NCBI RefSeq assembly: GCF_030381805.1
Contig: NZ_JAUDRH010000003.1
Coordinates: 124,001-188,000, forward strand
Source of the DNA: Chlorogloeopsis sp. ULAP01
GTDB taxonomy: Bacteria > Cyanobacteriota > Cyanobacteriia > Cyanobacteriales > Nostocaceae
DNA length: 64,000 bases
Direction: 5' to 3'
Under the pieces are notes generated by a model that did not search any database, was not told the DNA's origin, and worked only from the letters and a program-made list of their open reading frames with translations. The position numbers and the translations under genes were made by a program. Positions 17,262 through 26,187 of the stretch are shown in pieces. How positions within the stretch are numbered: the stretch's first letter is position 1; the number at the start of each line of letters is the position of its first letter.

Positions 17262-18113
17262 TTAGCCCGTAGTTCGTGCTAATAAAACTGGGCAAGTAGC
17301 ATTGATTCTCACGTAGTCAGACAAAGAAGAGCCTAAAAGTCGATCTAAATCAACAAAACTTTTAGCAATTGAAGGACGACGATCTGGAGAACCAATTAGT
17401 AATAGATCCACATTTAACTCCTCTGCCAAGCGACAAATTTTTTCACCCGGCTTACCCATACTCAGCACGCAACGAGGTTGTACACCTTGTTTTTTAACTT
17501 CTGCAACAGCGCCTGCTAAAACAGGATGTTGTTCGGGATTAATCTGAGTTGATGTAGCAGATTCACCTCCTAAATCTGTGATTACATGGGACAGAATTAA
17601 TTCTCCTCCCTTGATATCTCTAATTAAAAATAATGCCAAATTCAAGCACTGTTTTGATGCGTCAGAATTATCCATCGCTACCATAATGCGGTTAATTTTT
17701 TTGACATAAATGTCATCTTTTACCAGCAACATGGGGCGAGAAGATAATTGAAAAACATACTGACTGACAGAATTTGCTAAAATAGATTGCAGTCGTTTGA
17801 GTCCACGAGAACCCATGATAATTAAGTCTGCATCCATTTCCTCTGCTACTTGACAAACTACATCTTTGGGTTCGCCTTGCCGCAATATTGAAGAGACTTG
17901 ACTGGGATCTAAATTCAAAGTTTGAATGGCATTAGCCAATACTTTGCCACCTTCTTCCCACTTAGCTGTCATAGCTCCGGCGGTGCTTTGTGGCGGAACA
18001 ACGTGCAAAACTGTGACTTTTGCTCGTTGAATTGATGGTATTTCCTTCAAAGTTTTCAGCATCTCTTCCGCATGTCCCAGCCCAGAGACAGCTAGCAAAA
18101 TATTGTTGATCAT
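17262..18113 (-). CDS. Universal stress protein, tandem UspA domains
   Basis: A 283-aa cytoplasmic protein of two UspA domains. Domain 1 (about 1-135) starts MINNILLAVSGLGHAEEM and ends with the nucleotide-binding-type loop GSRGLKRLQSILANSVS; domain 2 (about 145-283) starts IMVAMDNSDASKQCLNLA and ends GSPDRR...GSSLSDYV. The GxRG...(S/T)V motifs suggest ATP binding, at least in domain 1. I chose ATG 18113 because the Usp fold starts there and an AAGG-type ribosome site precedes it; a longer frame reaches 18200. Usually induced by stress or starvation. Confidence 0.88.
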   Translation of the reverse strand: MINNILLAVSGLGHAEEMLKTLKEIPSIQRAKVTVLHVVPPQSTAGAMTAKWEEGGKVLANAIQTLNLDPSQVSSILRQGEPKDVVCQVAEEMDADLIIMGSRGLKRLQSILANSVSQYVFQLSSRPMLLVKDDIYVKKINRIMVAMDNSDASKQCLNLALFLIRDIKGGELILSHVITDLGGESATSTQINPEQHPVLAGAVAEVKKQGVQPRCVLSMGKPGEKICRLAEELNVDLLLIGSPDRRPSIAKSFVDLDRLLGSSLSDYVRINATCPVLLARTTG

Positions 18114-18525
18114 CGTTACGCCTTGTTGCTCACGTAGCTTTGGTTTGCAATCTCTTGTAATTGGCTTAACTTTCACCGCCTTGCTGAATAACACTATCAA
18201 CTCTCAACAGTAAATAGTCAATAGAATGCGAATTTAATGCTTTTGACTATACACTGCTAAATATTGACAAATGTTATTTTTGTTTATACCTAGTGACGAA
18301 TAATTTTCAACTAGGCTTCATTTATTCAGCTTACTCTTAATATTGCACGATTAACTTAATGAATGATGATGAATTTTATTAGTTTTAATCTATGTTTACT
18401 ATTTTTAATTAAAGCTAAGTTAAGTATTGCAAAGAAAGACAGAAAAAATAGATAAAATCTATTTTTGTTTATTGACAAATTTTCAATATGCTATTAGGAG
18501 TTTACCTATTGTAAGTAATAACCTC
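18114..18525. other. AT-rich intergenic region
   Basis: About 410 bp, strongly AT-rich, between the universal stress protein and DUF928 genes, both on the minus strand. It presumably carries the stress gene's promoter. I see no repeat or gene. Confidence 0.5.
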
Positions 18526-19335
18526 TCACGGGCGAGAACATTCTTGCTGCAAAGGTTGTTGGGCAAGTTCTACTAACTCGGCTTGTTGTAACAGATTGAT
18601 CCAGAGGTTCGATAAATTCTTGTCAGAGGGGTTGCAGGCGCGTAGTTCTGCTACGGTTGATAGTGTATCAAACCAAAGACCTTGTTCGGCATAGATAGAA
18701 ATACGCTCTTTAGGGTTCAATTGCTGCAATTGATTAGTTACATTTTGAGTGAGGGCGACTCGTTGTATCCAACCATCTACAGAAATAACAGAGCGAGGTG
18801 AAGAATCTGTTAGATCACAAATAATTGATACAGTCCAATAATAAGTTTGATTAATTTCCAAGGGTGGAGTCTTACCTTGATTAGGTAGGGCTAAACTAGT
18901 TACGCCTGCTTCAGTACTGGGTTTGAAGGTTGTGTTGTACAGGAGGGTTTGCTGGCGCGATCGCTCATCTATCTTATATAAGGAAAACTTTGTCTGTAGG
19001 GCTGTATTTTTAGGTGAGTACCAAAAAAAACGAGGATAAGCAGCACTTGTCAATCCCAAATTAGTTGCTGGCAACAGTAAAGCCAAAAGTGCCGGATCGC
19101 CAGAAATACAGCTACCTCTACGTGTACTCCCAGCTTCCCGGCGTGCTGGTAGTTTCTTCACAGGTATCTTAACTTGGAGGTTACCACTTTTGTTGCTACG
19201 ATTACCTGTTTGTTTTGTTTTGCTTGGTAGTTGGGAATTGGAGGTTTTCTGTGCAATAGCCTCCAAGGGTAAGCCCCAAGGGAATATATGCAGAAGCAAA
19301 GATAAACAAACTTTCAAAAAATTTGGGCGATACAC
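18526..19335 (-). CDS. DUF928 domain-containing protein
   Basis: A 269-aa exported protein. The N-terminus is a signal peptide (hydrophobic core LKVCLSLLLHIFPWGLPL, cleavage around AIAQ), followed by a polar, basic linker and the DUF928 domain with GLTSAAYPRFFWYSPKN and the later YYWTVSIICD motif. Two Cys in the domain and two near the C-terminus may form disulfides. DUF928 proteins are typical of filamentous cyanobacteria and often occur near CHAT or CHASE2 genes; none is seen here. Function unknown. Confidence 0.8.
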   Translation of the reverse strand: MYRPNFLKVCLSLLLHIFPWGLPLEAIAQKTSNSQLPSKTKQTGNRSNKSGNLQVKIPVKKLPARREAGSTRRGSCISGDPALLALLLPATNLGLTSAAYPRFFWYSPKNTALQTKFSLYKIDERSRQQTLLYNTTFKPSTEAGVTSLALPNQGKTPPLEINQTYYWTVSIICDLTDSSPRSVISVDGWIQRVALTQNVTNQLQQLNPKERISIYAEQGLWFDTLSTVAELRACNPSDKNLSNLWINLLQQAELVELAQQPLQQECSRP

Positions 19336-19484
19336 GTCAAAAAATATTATTTTGCTTGTGTTCCTTACAAACCAGACACCTGGTTAGGAAAAAATAGTTC
19401 CCTGACATTCAAACCTTAAGAGACTATTTAATGTACTTTTGTATTATTCTTATCCATGTTATTGTTCACGCAGAAACTATCCCT

Positions 19485-19582
19485 GAATAAATAAGGTGAG
19501 TATCTAAGTTTGTTCCTTACCTTATGAATTCATCTAATCACGGTAATAAGGCGCTAGTTATAGCGCCTTCTTTGTTGTTTTT
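19485..19582 (+). ncRNA. Candidate small RNA with two hairpins
   Basis: Between two minus-strand genes lie two stable dyads: ATAAGGTGAG (19491-19500) pairs with CTTACCTTAT (19516-19525; one G-U), and AAGGCGCTA (19548-19556) pairs perfectly with TAGCGCCTT (19561-19569) around GTTA, followed on the plus strand by a T-rich tail. This looks like a short plus-strand transcript with a terminator. No known RNA family recognised; the second hairpin might instead belong to the M3 peptidase transcript. Confidence 0.35.
19548..19582 (+). terminator. Intrinsic terminator-like hairpin
   Basis: A perfect 9-bp stem (AAGGCGCTA/TAGCGCCTT) with a 4-nt loop, followed by CTTTGTTGTTTTT. The T-rich tract is on the plus strand only. 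Confidence 0.6.
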
Positions 19583-19643
19583 ATCATTTGTAGGATGAGT
19601 AGAGCGCAAGCTTTACCCATCATATGCTGATAAATTTGTTGTC

Positions 19644-21746
19644 TTAGGCAGCAGCTAAACCATTATGCCTGAGTAATGGTTCTGTACTTGGTTCACGCCC
19701 CCGGAAAGACTTAAATATTTCCATTGGGTGCTGACTACCACCGAGAGCCAAAACTGTATCACGATAAAGTTTACCTGTAACTTTTACGGCTTGCTCGTCT
19801 TCTAAACCTGCCTCTTCAAAAGCAGCAAACGCATCTGCACTAAGGACTTCTGCCCATTTATAGCTATAGTAACCTGCTGCGTATCCTCCCGCAAAAATAT
19901 GTCCAAAAGCGCATAAGAAAGAATCTTCTGGTAACGGTGGGATGACAGTAGTTGTCTTGGCAATGCGATCGCGTACATCTTTGGGTGTTTCATTTCCACC
20001 AGGGCGATAGCGGTGGTGCAGTTCGATATCAAGGAGGCTAAAGTGCAGTTGTCTGAGAATCCCACTGCCACTCATATAATTCTTTGCCGCTAGTAGCTTT
20101 TGGTAATAGTGTTCTGGTAAGGTTTCGCCAGTTTCGTAATGTTTAGCCATGCCAAACAAAGTCGGGCGATCATAACACCAATTCTCCATGAACTGACTAG
20201 GCAATTCTACAGCATCCCATTCGACATTATTAATACCTGCGGCTCCAGCATAATCTACCTTAGTTAGCATATGATGCAAACCGTGGCCGAATTCATGGAA
20301 TAAAGTTTCTACTTCCGTAAAAGTCATTAAGCTTGGTTTGCCATCAACTGGGGGTGTTTGGTTGCATACCAAATACGCTACGGGTAAGCGAGTCTTCGCC
20401 GAACCATTTTCTGTGAATTTACCCCGATTAATACAGGTATCCATCCATGCACCACCACGCTTTTCGGCGGGGCGACTGTAAGGATCTAGGTAAAAGTAAG
20501 CGATGGGATTACCTGCCTCATCAGCTATTTGGAAATAACGGACATCCTCATGCCAAACGGGCGCTTTCCCATCAGCAGGTGTGACTGTCACACTGAATAT
20601 GCGCTTCACCAATCCAAATAAACCATCTAGCACTTGGGGTAGAGGAAAGTAGGGACGTAGTTCTTCTTGTGTGAAGGCGAATTTTTCTTCTCGTTGGCGT
20701 TCTGCCCAAAAGCTAAAATCCCAATGCTTTAAATCATTAGCTTCTGCTGCACCTTTAGAAGCTGCAAAGGCTTTCAAATCTTCTAATTCCTGCATTGCTG
20801 CATCGTAACTAGCTTGGCGCAATTCTTCCAGTAGTTTTTCTACAGCCTCTACATTGGGAGCCATTTTACTCGCTAAACTAACTTCTGCATAAGTCTTATA
20901 GCCAAGTAGCTCTGCTAGTTCTTGACGTAACTTTAAAACGCGCTCAATGATTGGATTATTATCTAACTCTCCAGACGAAGCACGAGTCATGTAGGCTTTG
21001 TAAAGCACTTCGCGCAAGTCACGACGAGTACTAGACTGCATAAAAGGAACATAACTGGGGAAGTCTAAAGTAATGCGCCAAGGCCCATTTTCTAAAGTTG
21101 CATCTTCTGCTCCCGCATCTCGTGCTGCTTGTGCTGCTAAACTAAGTAAACTGGGGGGCAAACCGTCAACTTCTTCTTGAGTTGTTAACGTCAAGCCAAA
21201 AGCTTTTGTTGCATCTAGGACATGGTTAGAAAACTTAGTGGAGAGTTCAGCCAACTCCATTTGAATGGCATTGAAACGCTCTTTTGCCTCACCTTGCAAA
21301 CCAACTCCAGAAAGTTCTGCATCTCGAATCGCAGCTTCCACAATCCGCTTTTGGGCAGAGTCTAAATTATCCCAACTATTACTGTTGCGCAGTGCTTTAA
21401 AAGCATTATATATGGGTTGACTTTGACTCAACTTGTTAGAAAACTGTATTACCTGCGGTTGTACGGTTTCATAAGCTTCTCTGAGTTCTGGGCTATTTTT
21501 TACCCCCATCAAATGGCTGACTACACCCCAACTCCAACTGAGACGTTCGGTAATTTTTTCTAGAGGTTCTACTAAATCGTTCCAAGTCGGCTGTACTTTA
21601 GACTCTAATTTGGTAAGTTCTTGATCTAATTCTGTTAGCAGCTGGTTGAATGCTGGCACCACCTGTTCTGGTTTAATGTCTGCAAATGCAGGCAAACCAG
21701 AGCCTTGAAGCAACGGATTATCTAAAATAGTAGCTTTTTCACTCAT
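19644..21746 (-). CDS. prlC: M3 family oligopeptidase A
   Basis: A 700-aa zinc metallopeptidase of the M3 (thimet oligopeptidase/oligopeptidase A) family. The zinc site is HEFGH with the first His at residue 484, in TLFHEFGHGLHHML, and the third ligand Glu lies in the NVEWDAVELPSQFMENW helix downstream. The C-terminal RPGGNETPKDVRDRIAK...FAGGYAAGYYSYKWAEVLSADAFAAFEE block is typical. It cleaves short peptides left by ATP-dependent proteases or signal peptides in the cytoplasm. Length and motifs are normal. The symbol prlC follows the E. coli orthologue. Confidence 0.93.
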   Translation of the reverse strand: MSEKATILDNPLLQGSGLPAFADIKPEQVVPAFNQLLTELDQELTKLESKVQPTWNDLVEPLEKITERLSWSWGVVSHLMGVKNSPELREAYETVQPQVIQFSNKLSQSQPIYNAFKALRNSNSWDNLDSAQKRIVEAAIRDAELSGVGLQGEAKERFNAIQMELAELSTKFSNHVLDATKAFGLTLTTQEEVDGLPPSLLSLAAQAARDAGAEDATLENGPWRITLDFPSYVPFMQSSTRRDLREVLYKAYMTRASSGELDNNPIIERVLKLRQELAELLGYKTYAEVSLASKMAPNVEAVEKLLEELRQASYDAAMQELEDLKAFAASKGAAEANDLKHWDFSFWAERQREEKFAFTQEELRPYFPLPQVLDGLFGLVKRIFSVTVTPADGKAPVWHEDVRYFQIADEAGNPIAYFYLDPYSRPAEKRGGAWMDTCINRGKFTENGSAKTRLPVAYLVCNQTPPVDGKPSLMTFTEVETLFHEFGHGLHHMLTKVDYAGAAGINNVEWDAVELPSQFMENWCYDRPTLFGMAKHYETGETLPEHYYQKLLAAKNYMSGSGILRQLHFSLLDIELHHRYRPGGNETPKDVRDRIAKTTTVIPPLPEDSFLCAFGHIFAGGYAAGYYSYKWAEVLSADAFAAFEEAGLEDEQAVKVTGKLYRDTVLALGGSQHPMEIFKSFRGREPSTEPLLRHNGLAAA

Positions 21747-21964
21747 GATTTATTCTGAGTACCCTAAAATTAAATGCGATCAGTGATTTATCTTTCTCTA
21801 TTTTCTAATGTAGCGATCGCATCTACTATTGGGGGTTTCTCTGTAGCCAATGTCAAAATACCCGTACTCATACAGTTATTTACAAAGCCCACAGCCTAAC
21901 TTTACTAAGCTGTGGGTTAATTTGAACAGTTTGTACTTAAATTTCGCTTTTAAAAGCTAATTTT

Positions 21965-22342
21965 TTATTGTTGATTTTGAGAACCTTGGATAACTACTTG
22001 TGGGTTCTTAACTGCTTGTTGAGTATTTTCTTTTACATCCTGGAAAAACTCTTTAGTCGCTGGAGGAATCGGTTCATTAAGATTAAGTTTTTCAATGATA
22101 TTCTCTTTAGCGCTTTCTAAGATATTTTTACCAGATTCTTGAGTATCCTTTACTGCTTTTTGAAATTCTTCGCCACCTTCAGAATGATATTGTTGTGCTT
22201 CTGGTGTTAGCGCTTTCGCCTGAGCAGAGTGTTGATAAGAATTGCCAAATGCTGTACTAAATAAAAATGCAATAGTTACTAGCAAAACAGTAACTATCTG
22301 GCGTAAGTGAATACCTTCTATCCAAGTTATTACTCGATTCAT
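21965..22342 (-). CDS. Exported helical hypothetical protein
   Basis: A 125-aa protein with a hydrophobic signal segment (residues 15-33) and likely cleavage around HSAQAKA. The mature part is polar and helical (EEFQKAVKDTQESGKNILESAKENI), with repeated Lys/Glu/Gln patterning, and ends with a Gln/Asn-rich tail. It resembles small secreted helical stress proteins of cyanobacteria, but I cannot place it in a family. Confidence 0.6.
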   Translation of the reverse strand: MNRVITWIEGIHLRQIVTVLLVTIAFLFSTAFGNSYQHSAQAKALTPEAQQYHSEGGEEFQKAVKDTQESGKNILESAKENIIEKLNLNEPIPPATKEFFQDVKENTQQAVKNPQVVIQGSQNQQ

Positions 22343-22721
22343 CGAGATGAAACCTTCTGTATTAGTAGATGTCTGGGAATGTTTCTCATGCTAATTATGC
22401 CGAGAACGTAATTCACAGAAAATTTTTTTGCAAGTTACGATATCAGTATTTAGCTTTTATTAAAAGCGCACATCAGCCTGACGATATATATGGCAATCCT
22501 ATTTTTCAACATACAGATCCCCGACTTCTTTTAGAAGTTAGGGAGCTTGGGAATCTTTTTTTTCACAAATTTTTTTCACAAATAATTTAGAACTGCTTCC
22601 ATAACCATTAATTAGCAAGAGCGCGATCGCTATGTCGCCGATCTACTACAGTTCGATTGTAAGTTGCGCTAATAATCTATCCTGTTAAAACTCAACAATT
22701 TGATGGTTTAGTTCCAAATAT

Positions 22722-22937
22722 CTAAAATTTCGGCTGCGGAGTATATAGTTTATGCAGCCCCAGCAAAACTAGCACAACACAAAATTGCACAACAGATGGA
22801 GACAACACGAATCCCATTATTAACAGCATTACTCCGCTAAATACAACTGCAATGCGATAGACTTCCTCACGTACTTTGAGTCCTAGCCAGATAGCACCCA
22901 AGCCGATAAACAACAACACTAAATAACTTGCTAGCAT
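22722..22937 (-). CDS. Small membrane protein, ArsR-adjacent
   Basis: A 71-aa protein with two to three hydrophobic helices (LASYLVLLFIGLGAIWLGL; IAVVFSGVMLLIMGFVL; VVQFCVVLVLLGLHKL). I chose ATG 22937 because GGGAGAGCAGG precedes it at good spacing. It lies downstream of an ArsR-type regulator gene, and a perfect palindrome matching the one before that regulator sits 71 bp upstream of its start. It is therefore likely a target of that repressor. Function unknown. Confidence 0.65.
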   Translation of the reverse strand: MLASYLVLLFIGLGAIWLGLKVREEVYRIAVVFSGVMLLIMGFVLSPSVVQFCVVLVLLGLHKLYTPQPKF

Positions 22938-23007
22938 CCTGCTCTCCCTCATCTACACTGTCGCTTGTCTGTCGCTCCTACACCATAACAGTATTTTGAC
23001 TATTAGA

Positions 23008-23029
23008 AATATCGAATAATTTCGATATT
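23008..23029. promoter_or_regulatory. Palindromic operator before small membrane gene
   Basis: AATATCGAA and TTCGATATT form a perfect 9-4-9 dyad. An almost identical dyad lies before the ArsR-type gene at 23390-23409. ArsR/SmtB repressors usually bind imperfect 12-2-12 palindromes of this AT-rich type. Confidence 0.7.
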
Positions 23030-23073
23030 AGATAAAAAGAATTGATGAAGAGGAGAATTTATCTCTATCTATA

Positions 23074-23379
23074 CTATAACTCTGTAGCCACATGAGTGAC
23101 AAACTCAGAGAAAGCTTCTTCATTACGACGATAATAGGTACACTGTCCTTGGCGTGTAGATATAATCAGCCCTGTAGCCTCCAGCATAGACAAATAATGA
23201 GACACAGTAGATTGAGCCAAGCCAGTTTTCTTTTGAATACTACTAACGCAAACACCAACTGTACTAGGATCTACATCTTGAGGAGGAAAGTTTGCTTCAG
23301 GTTCTTTCAACCAATGCAAGATTTGTAGCCTAGTTTCGTTAGCAAGAACTTTAAATATATCAGTATCTTTCGTATCCAT
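23074..23379 (-). CDS. ArsR-family winged-helix transcriptional regulator
   Basis: A 101-aa protein with the ArsR/SmtB fold: VLANETRLQILHWL in helices 1-2 and recognition region KKTGLAQSTVSHYLSMLEATGLI, then the wing STRQGQCTYYRRN. The classical metal-binding ELCVCDL of helix 3 is replaced by VGVCVSSI with a single Cys, so the inducer may not be a metal; Cys redox sensing is possible. A palindrome lies 11 bp upstream of its start, pointing to autorepression, and the same palindrome precedes the next gene. Confidence 0.85.
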   Translation of the reverse strand: MDTKDTDIFKVLANETRLQILHWLKEPEANFPPQDVDPSTVGVCVSSIQKKTGLAQSTVSHYLSMLEATGLIISTRQGQCTYYRRNEEAFSEFVTHVATEL

Positions 23380-23389
23380 AAGGCTAATT

Positions 23390-23409
23390 ATATCGAATAA
23401 ATTCGATGT
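23390..23409. promoter_or_regulatory. Palindromic operator before ArsR-type gene
   Basis: ATATCGAA and TTCGATGT form an 8-4-8 dyad with one mismatch, matching the dyad at 23008-23029 in sequence and spacing. It lies between positions -11 and -30 relative to the start codon, where a repressor would block initiation. Confidence 0.65.
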
Positions 23410-23790
23410 TTCAAGACTACTATTGGTAGTGTAATTAGCCTAAATCAAAATAAATGTAGGGAATTAACATACTGTTTCTTGTAAAATTCCTTAAAAGGAG
23501 AGATTTTTTGTAATTATGATGAAATTAGTCTTTCTGTTCTATTTACACTGACAGTATTTTCGTAATTAAAAATACATTAACCTCTAGCTATTAGTTTTAC
23601 TAGGTTAGCAAGTATGCGACCAATCTGTAAGCTTAAAAAGCTGGGGAGAGAAAATTTGCCCTCTTAACAACAGGGTAATCTCGTTACCAGGTTCAACCTG
23701 GTAACGAGAATATAGAGCCTCTGGCTCTCTCGTGTGTTTTAGATAAATTTTATAGTCAGGAGACGCTATTACAATGCCCCCACTATAAAT
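23410..23790. other. Intergenic region with perfect palindrome
   Basis: About 380 bp upstream of the ArsR-type gene and downstream of the thioredoxin gene. It contains a 29-bp palindrome (23680-23708) and is otherwise AT-rich with no gene. Confidence 0.5.
23680..23708. repeat. Perfect palindrome, dispersed hairpin element
   Basis: CTCGTTACCAGGTT and its exact reverse complement are separated by one base, giving a 14-bp stem. A decayed relative sits at 40416-40445. The element lies just past the stop of the thioredoxin gene and might act as its terminator. Confidence 0.65.
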
Positions 23791-24381
23791 TCAATCTGCT
23801 ACTTGACTACCATGACTGCGCGGATCGTCTTTGCTACCTGCTGGTGCTACTGATGCTGAAACTTTAGAAACTTCCCCACTAGCTTGAGCATAGGGTAAGG
23901 GTGAATTAGCAACTAAGGCTTCTAAATTACTTGCCATAACTGTGCGGGGTTGATCGCCGATCGCCTGTGCAACAGATTCTCCTTTCTGGCTCAAATATAC
24001 AAAATGGGGAATACCATCTACCCGATATTTCAACATTTCTGGCAGCCATTTGGTGTTATCCACATTGAGCATAACAAAATTAACTTTGTCTGCATATTGC
24101 TGTTCTAGTTGAGCGATGTCAGGTGCCATTTTCTGGCAAACAGTACACCAATTAGCATAAAATTCCACTAACGATGGCTTGCCATTGGTCAAAGCTACTT
24201 CTAATGGTGTAGATTGTTCATCTAAACTAGTCAGGGAAACTGAGCTAGTTTCGCTTTTCAATCCCAAAACAAGGGCAACACTAAGGGCGATCGCCACAAC
24301 TGCAATTAAAAAATTTCTCAGGCGCACTCCAAAAGAAGATTCCGGCTTGATTGGAGAATTCACAGGTGAATCCGTACTCAT
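23791..24381 (-). CDS. txlA: Thioredoxin-fold thiol-disulfide protein, TxlA/HCF164-like
   Basis: A 196-aa membrane-anchored thioredoxin. An N-terminal helix (about residues 21-40) is followed by a thioredoxin domain with active site WCTVCQ and cis-Pro region DGIPHF. The C-terminal extension (about 155-196) is Ala/Ser-rich and disordered. In cyanobacteria TxlA-type proteins sit in the thylakoid membrane facing the lumen and help cytochrome maturation, as HCF164 does in plants. The assignment rests on the anchor plus domain layout. Confidence 0.82.
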   Translation of the reverse strand: MSTDSPVNSPIKPESSFGVRLRNFLIAVVAIALSVALVLGLKSETSSVSLTSLDEQSTPLEVALTNGKPSLVEFYANWCTVCQKMAPDIAQLEQQYADKVNFVMLNVDNTKWLPEMLKYRVDGIPHFVYLSQKGESVAQAIGDQPRTVMASNLEALVANSPLPYAQASGEVSKVSASVAPAGSKDDPRSHGSQVAD

Positions 24382-24477
24382 AACAGGTTTATTAAAACAT
24401 ATTAAGCACTGTTATCTTTAACTCTAGTACTTTTGTTAGGTAATGGCCTTGTGTTTTTTGACTGCTGCCAGGTAAGA

Positions 24478-24566
24478 AGAGGACAAGGAGACAGGAGTTG
24501 AGGAAGTGTAAGAGTAAATTCTTCCCCATCTTCCCTATCTCCCCCATCTTCCCTATCCCCTCTTAC
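24478..24566. repeat. Dispersed purine/pyrimidine-rich element, copy A
   Basis: This segment reads, on the minus strand, GATAGGGAAGATGGGG... followed by GAAGAATTTACTCTTA and a TCCT/CTCAACTC/TCCTTGTC series. The same order appears on the plus strand at about 57686-57800. It overlaps the 3' end of the catalase gene by a few bases. Confidence 0.5.
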
Positions 24567-26053
24567 CGAGCAACGGGTTGGGCAGACTTGGGAAACATAG
24601 ATGGATCGATCGCTATTCCTAAACCTTCTGCCACGCGACTACCGTAATTCACATCTGCCCGGAAGAAATGGCAAAGTTGACGCATTTGCAGATCGTGTCG
24701 CGCCTGACTTAAACTGCCTACAATGTTCTGGATCAGACGCTCCTGTTGATCGGGTGTCATCAGCCGATAGAGATCTCCTGCTTGGGTGTAATCGTCATTT
24801 CCGGCACGGTGATCGTAGCGATCGACTTTGACATTGCCTAAATCCAAAGCTGGCTCTGCATAAGCACAATTTTGCTTCGGTGCGTTCTCATAACTGTTGG
24901 GTTCATAGTTGGGTGCATTGCCGCCGTTGTTACCCAATACCATCGCACCATCACGCTGGTAGTGCATTACCGGACATTTTGGCTGATTGACAGGTAATTG
25001 CTGATAGTTGGCACCGATCCGATAGCGGTGAGCATCGGGATAGGACATAATCCGAGCTTGCAATACCTTATCGGGAGAGAAGCTGATGCCGGGAACGACG
25101 TTAGAAGGAGAAAACGCCGCCTGCTCAACTTCGGCAAAGTAGTTTTGAGGATTGCGATTGAGTTCGAGAATACCTACGTCAATCAAGGGATATTCTGAAT
25201 GCTTCCAAACTTTTGTCAAGTCAAAGGGATTATCTTGATGCCGTGCCGCCTGTTCTTGTGTCATTACCTGAATGCAGACTCGCCAACGCGGATAGTTTCC
25301 TTGCTTGATCGCCTCAAATAAATCACGGGTGGCATGATCGGGATCCTCACCCTTAACTCGAATTGCTTCTTCTGCTGTAAAGTTTTCAATGCCTTGGATG
25401 GTTTTGAAATGGAATTTGCACCACACCCGTTCTCCTTGGGCATTAATCAAGCTGAATGTATGGCTGCCATAACCGTTCATGTGCCGATGGGTTTTAGGAG
25501 TGCCGCGATCGGAAAATAGAATTGTAACCTGATGTAGAGACTCTGGGCTAAGTGACCAAAAATCCCACATGGCGTTGGCATCTTTACAATTTGTCTGCGG
25601 ATTGCGCTTTTGCGTGTGGATAAAATCAGGGAATTTGAGCGGATCGCGGATAAAGAAGACTGGTGTATTATTACCTGTCAAATCCCAGTTACCTTCTTCT
25701 GTATAGAATTTGACTGCAAAGCCTCTGGGATCGCGTTCAGCATCGGCTGAACCTTTTTCGCCTCCTACCGTAGAGAACCTGAGAAGAACTGGGGTTTGCT
25801 TGCCAATTTCTGAAAAAACTTTGGCTTTACTGTAGCGAGTAATGTCGTGAGTAACGGTGAATGTGCCAAATGCGGCGGCTCCTTTCGCATGCACAACACG
25901 CTCAGGAATTCGTTCTCGGTTGAAGTGAGCTAACTTCTCCATTAAATGAAAATCCTGCATTAACACAGGGCCACGATCACCTGCTGTTAAAGAGTTCTGG
26001 TTATCTGCAACTGGAATACCATCGGCGGTTGTCAATGTTTTGGGATCAGCCAT
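24563..26053 (-). CDS. kat: Monofunctional heme catalase
   Basis: A catalase of about 496 aa (starting MADPKTLTTADG) that splits hydrogen peroxide to water and oxygen. Visible sites: distal His in VVHAKGAAAFGTF, distal Asn in GNNTPVFFIRDPLKFPDF and the proximal heme Tyr in RIMSYPDAHRYRIG. Size fits the small-subunit clade. Clade members tetramerise in the cytoplasm. Starts at TTG 26092, ATG 26071 or ATG 26053 are in frame; I use the last because catalases start there. Upstream lies a pair of AGTC-N5-GACT sites. Heme catalases of this type are less common in cyanobacteria than KatG or Mn-catalase, so transfer is possible. Confidence 0.92.
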   Translation of the reverse strand: MADPKTLTTADGIPVADNQNSLTAGDRGPVLMQDFHLMEKLAHFNRERIPERVVHAKGAAAFGTFTVTHDITRYSKAKVFSEIGKQTPVLLRFSTVGGEKGSADAERDPRGFAVKFYTEEGNWDLTGNNTPVFFIRDPLKFPDFIHTQKRNPQTNCKDANAMWDFWSLSPESLHQVTILFSDRGTPKTHRHMNGYGSHTFSLINAQGERVWCKFHFKTIQGIENFTAEEAIRVKGEDPDHATRDLFEAIKQGNYPRWRVCIQVMTQEQAARHQDNPFDLTKVWKHSEYPLIDVGILELNRNPQNYFAEVEQAAFSPSNVVPGISFSPDKVLQARIMSYPDAHRYRIGANYQQLPVNQPKCPVMHYQRDGAMVLGNNGGNAPNYEPNSYENAPKQNCAYAEPALDLGNVKVDRYDHRAGNDDYTQAGDLYRLMTPDQQERLIQNIVGSLSQARHDLQMRQLCHFFRADVNYGSRVAEGLGIAIDPSMFPKSAQPVAR

Positions 26054-26146
26054 AGTGGGCAATTTCTCCATAAGTTTAATAAAACGTTGCAATATTTATC
26101 TGTTCGGTAGTTCGCGCTTGAACTCATAAACAGTCAATTTATTCAT

Positions 26147-26187
26147 AGTCGTTATGACTTTGTTTCTATAACGTAGTCAAAACGACT
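26147..26187. promoter_or_regulatory. Two palindromic sites upstream of catalase
   Basis: AGTC-GTTAT-GACT (26147-26159) and AGTC-AAAAC-GACT (26175-26187) are copies of one dyad whose centres are 28 bp apart. Together they also form a 15-bp inverted repeat (26144-26158 against 26176-26190, 14 of 15 matching). They lie in the 360-bp divergent region between catalase and the NIL-ferredoxin gene. I infer a regulator operator, perhaps redox-responsive. Confidence 0.5.

Noticed and set aside
22369..22590. Plus-strand open frame of 73 aa
   Set aside because: It crosses a hairpin (CCCGACTTCT...AGAAGTTAGGG, about 22519-22543) and has no protein-like pattern.
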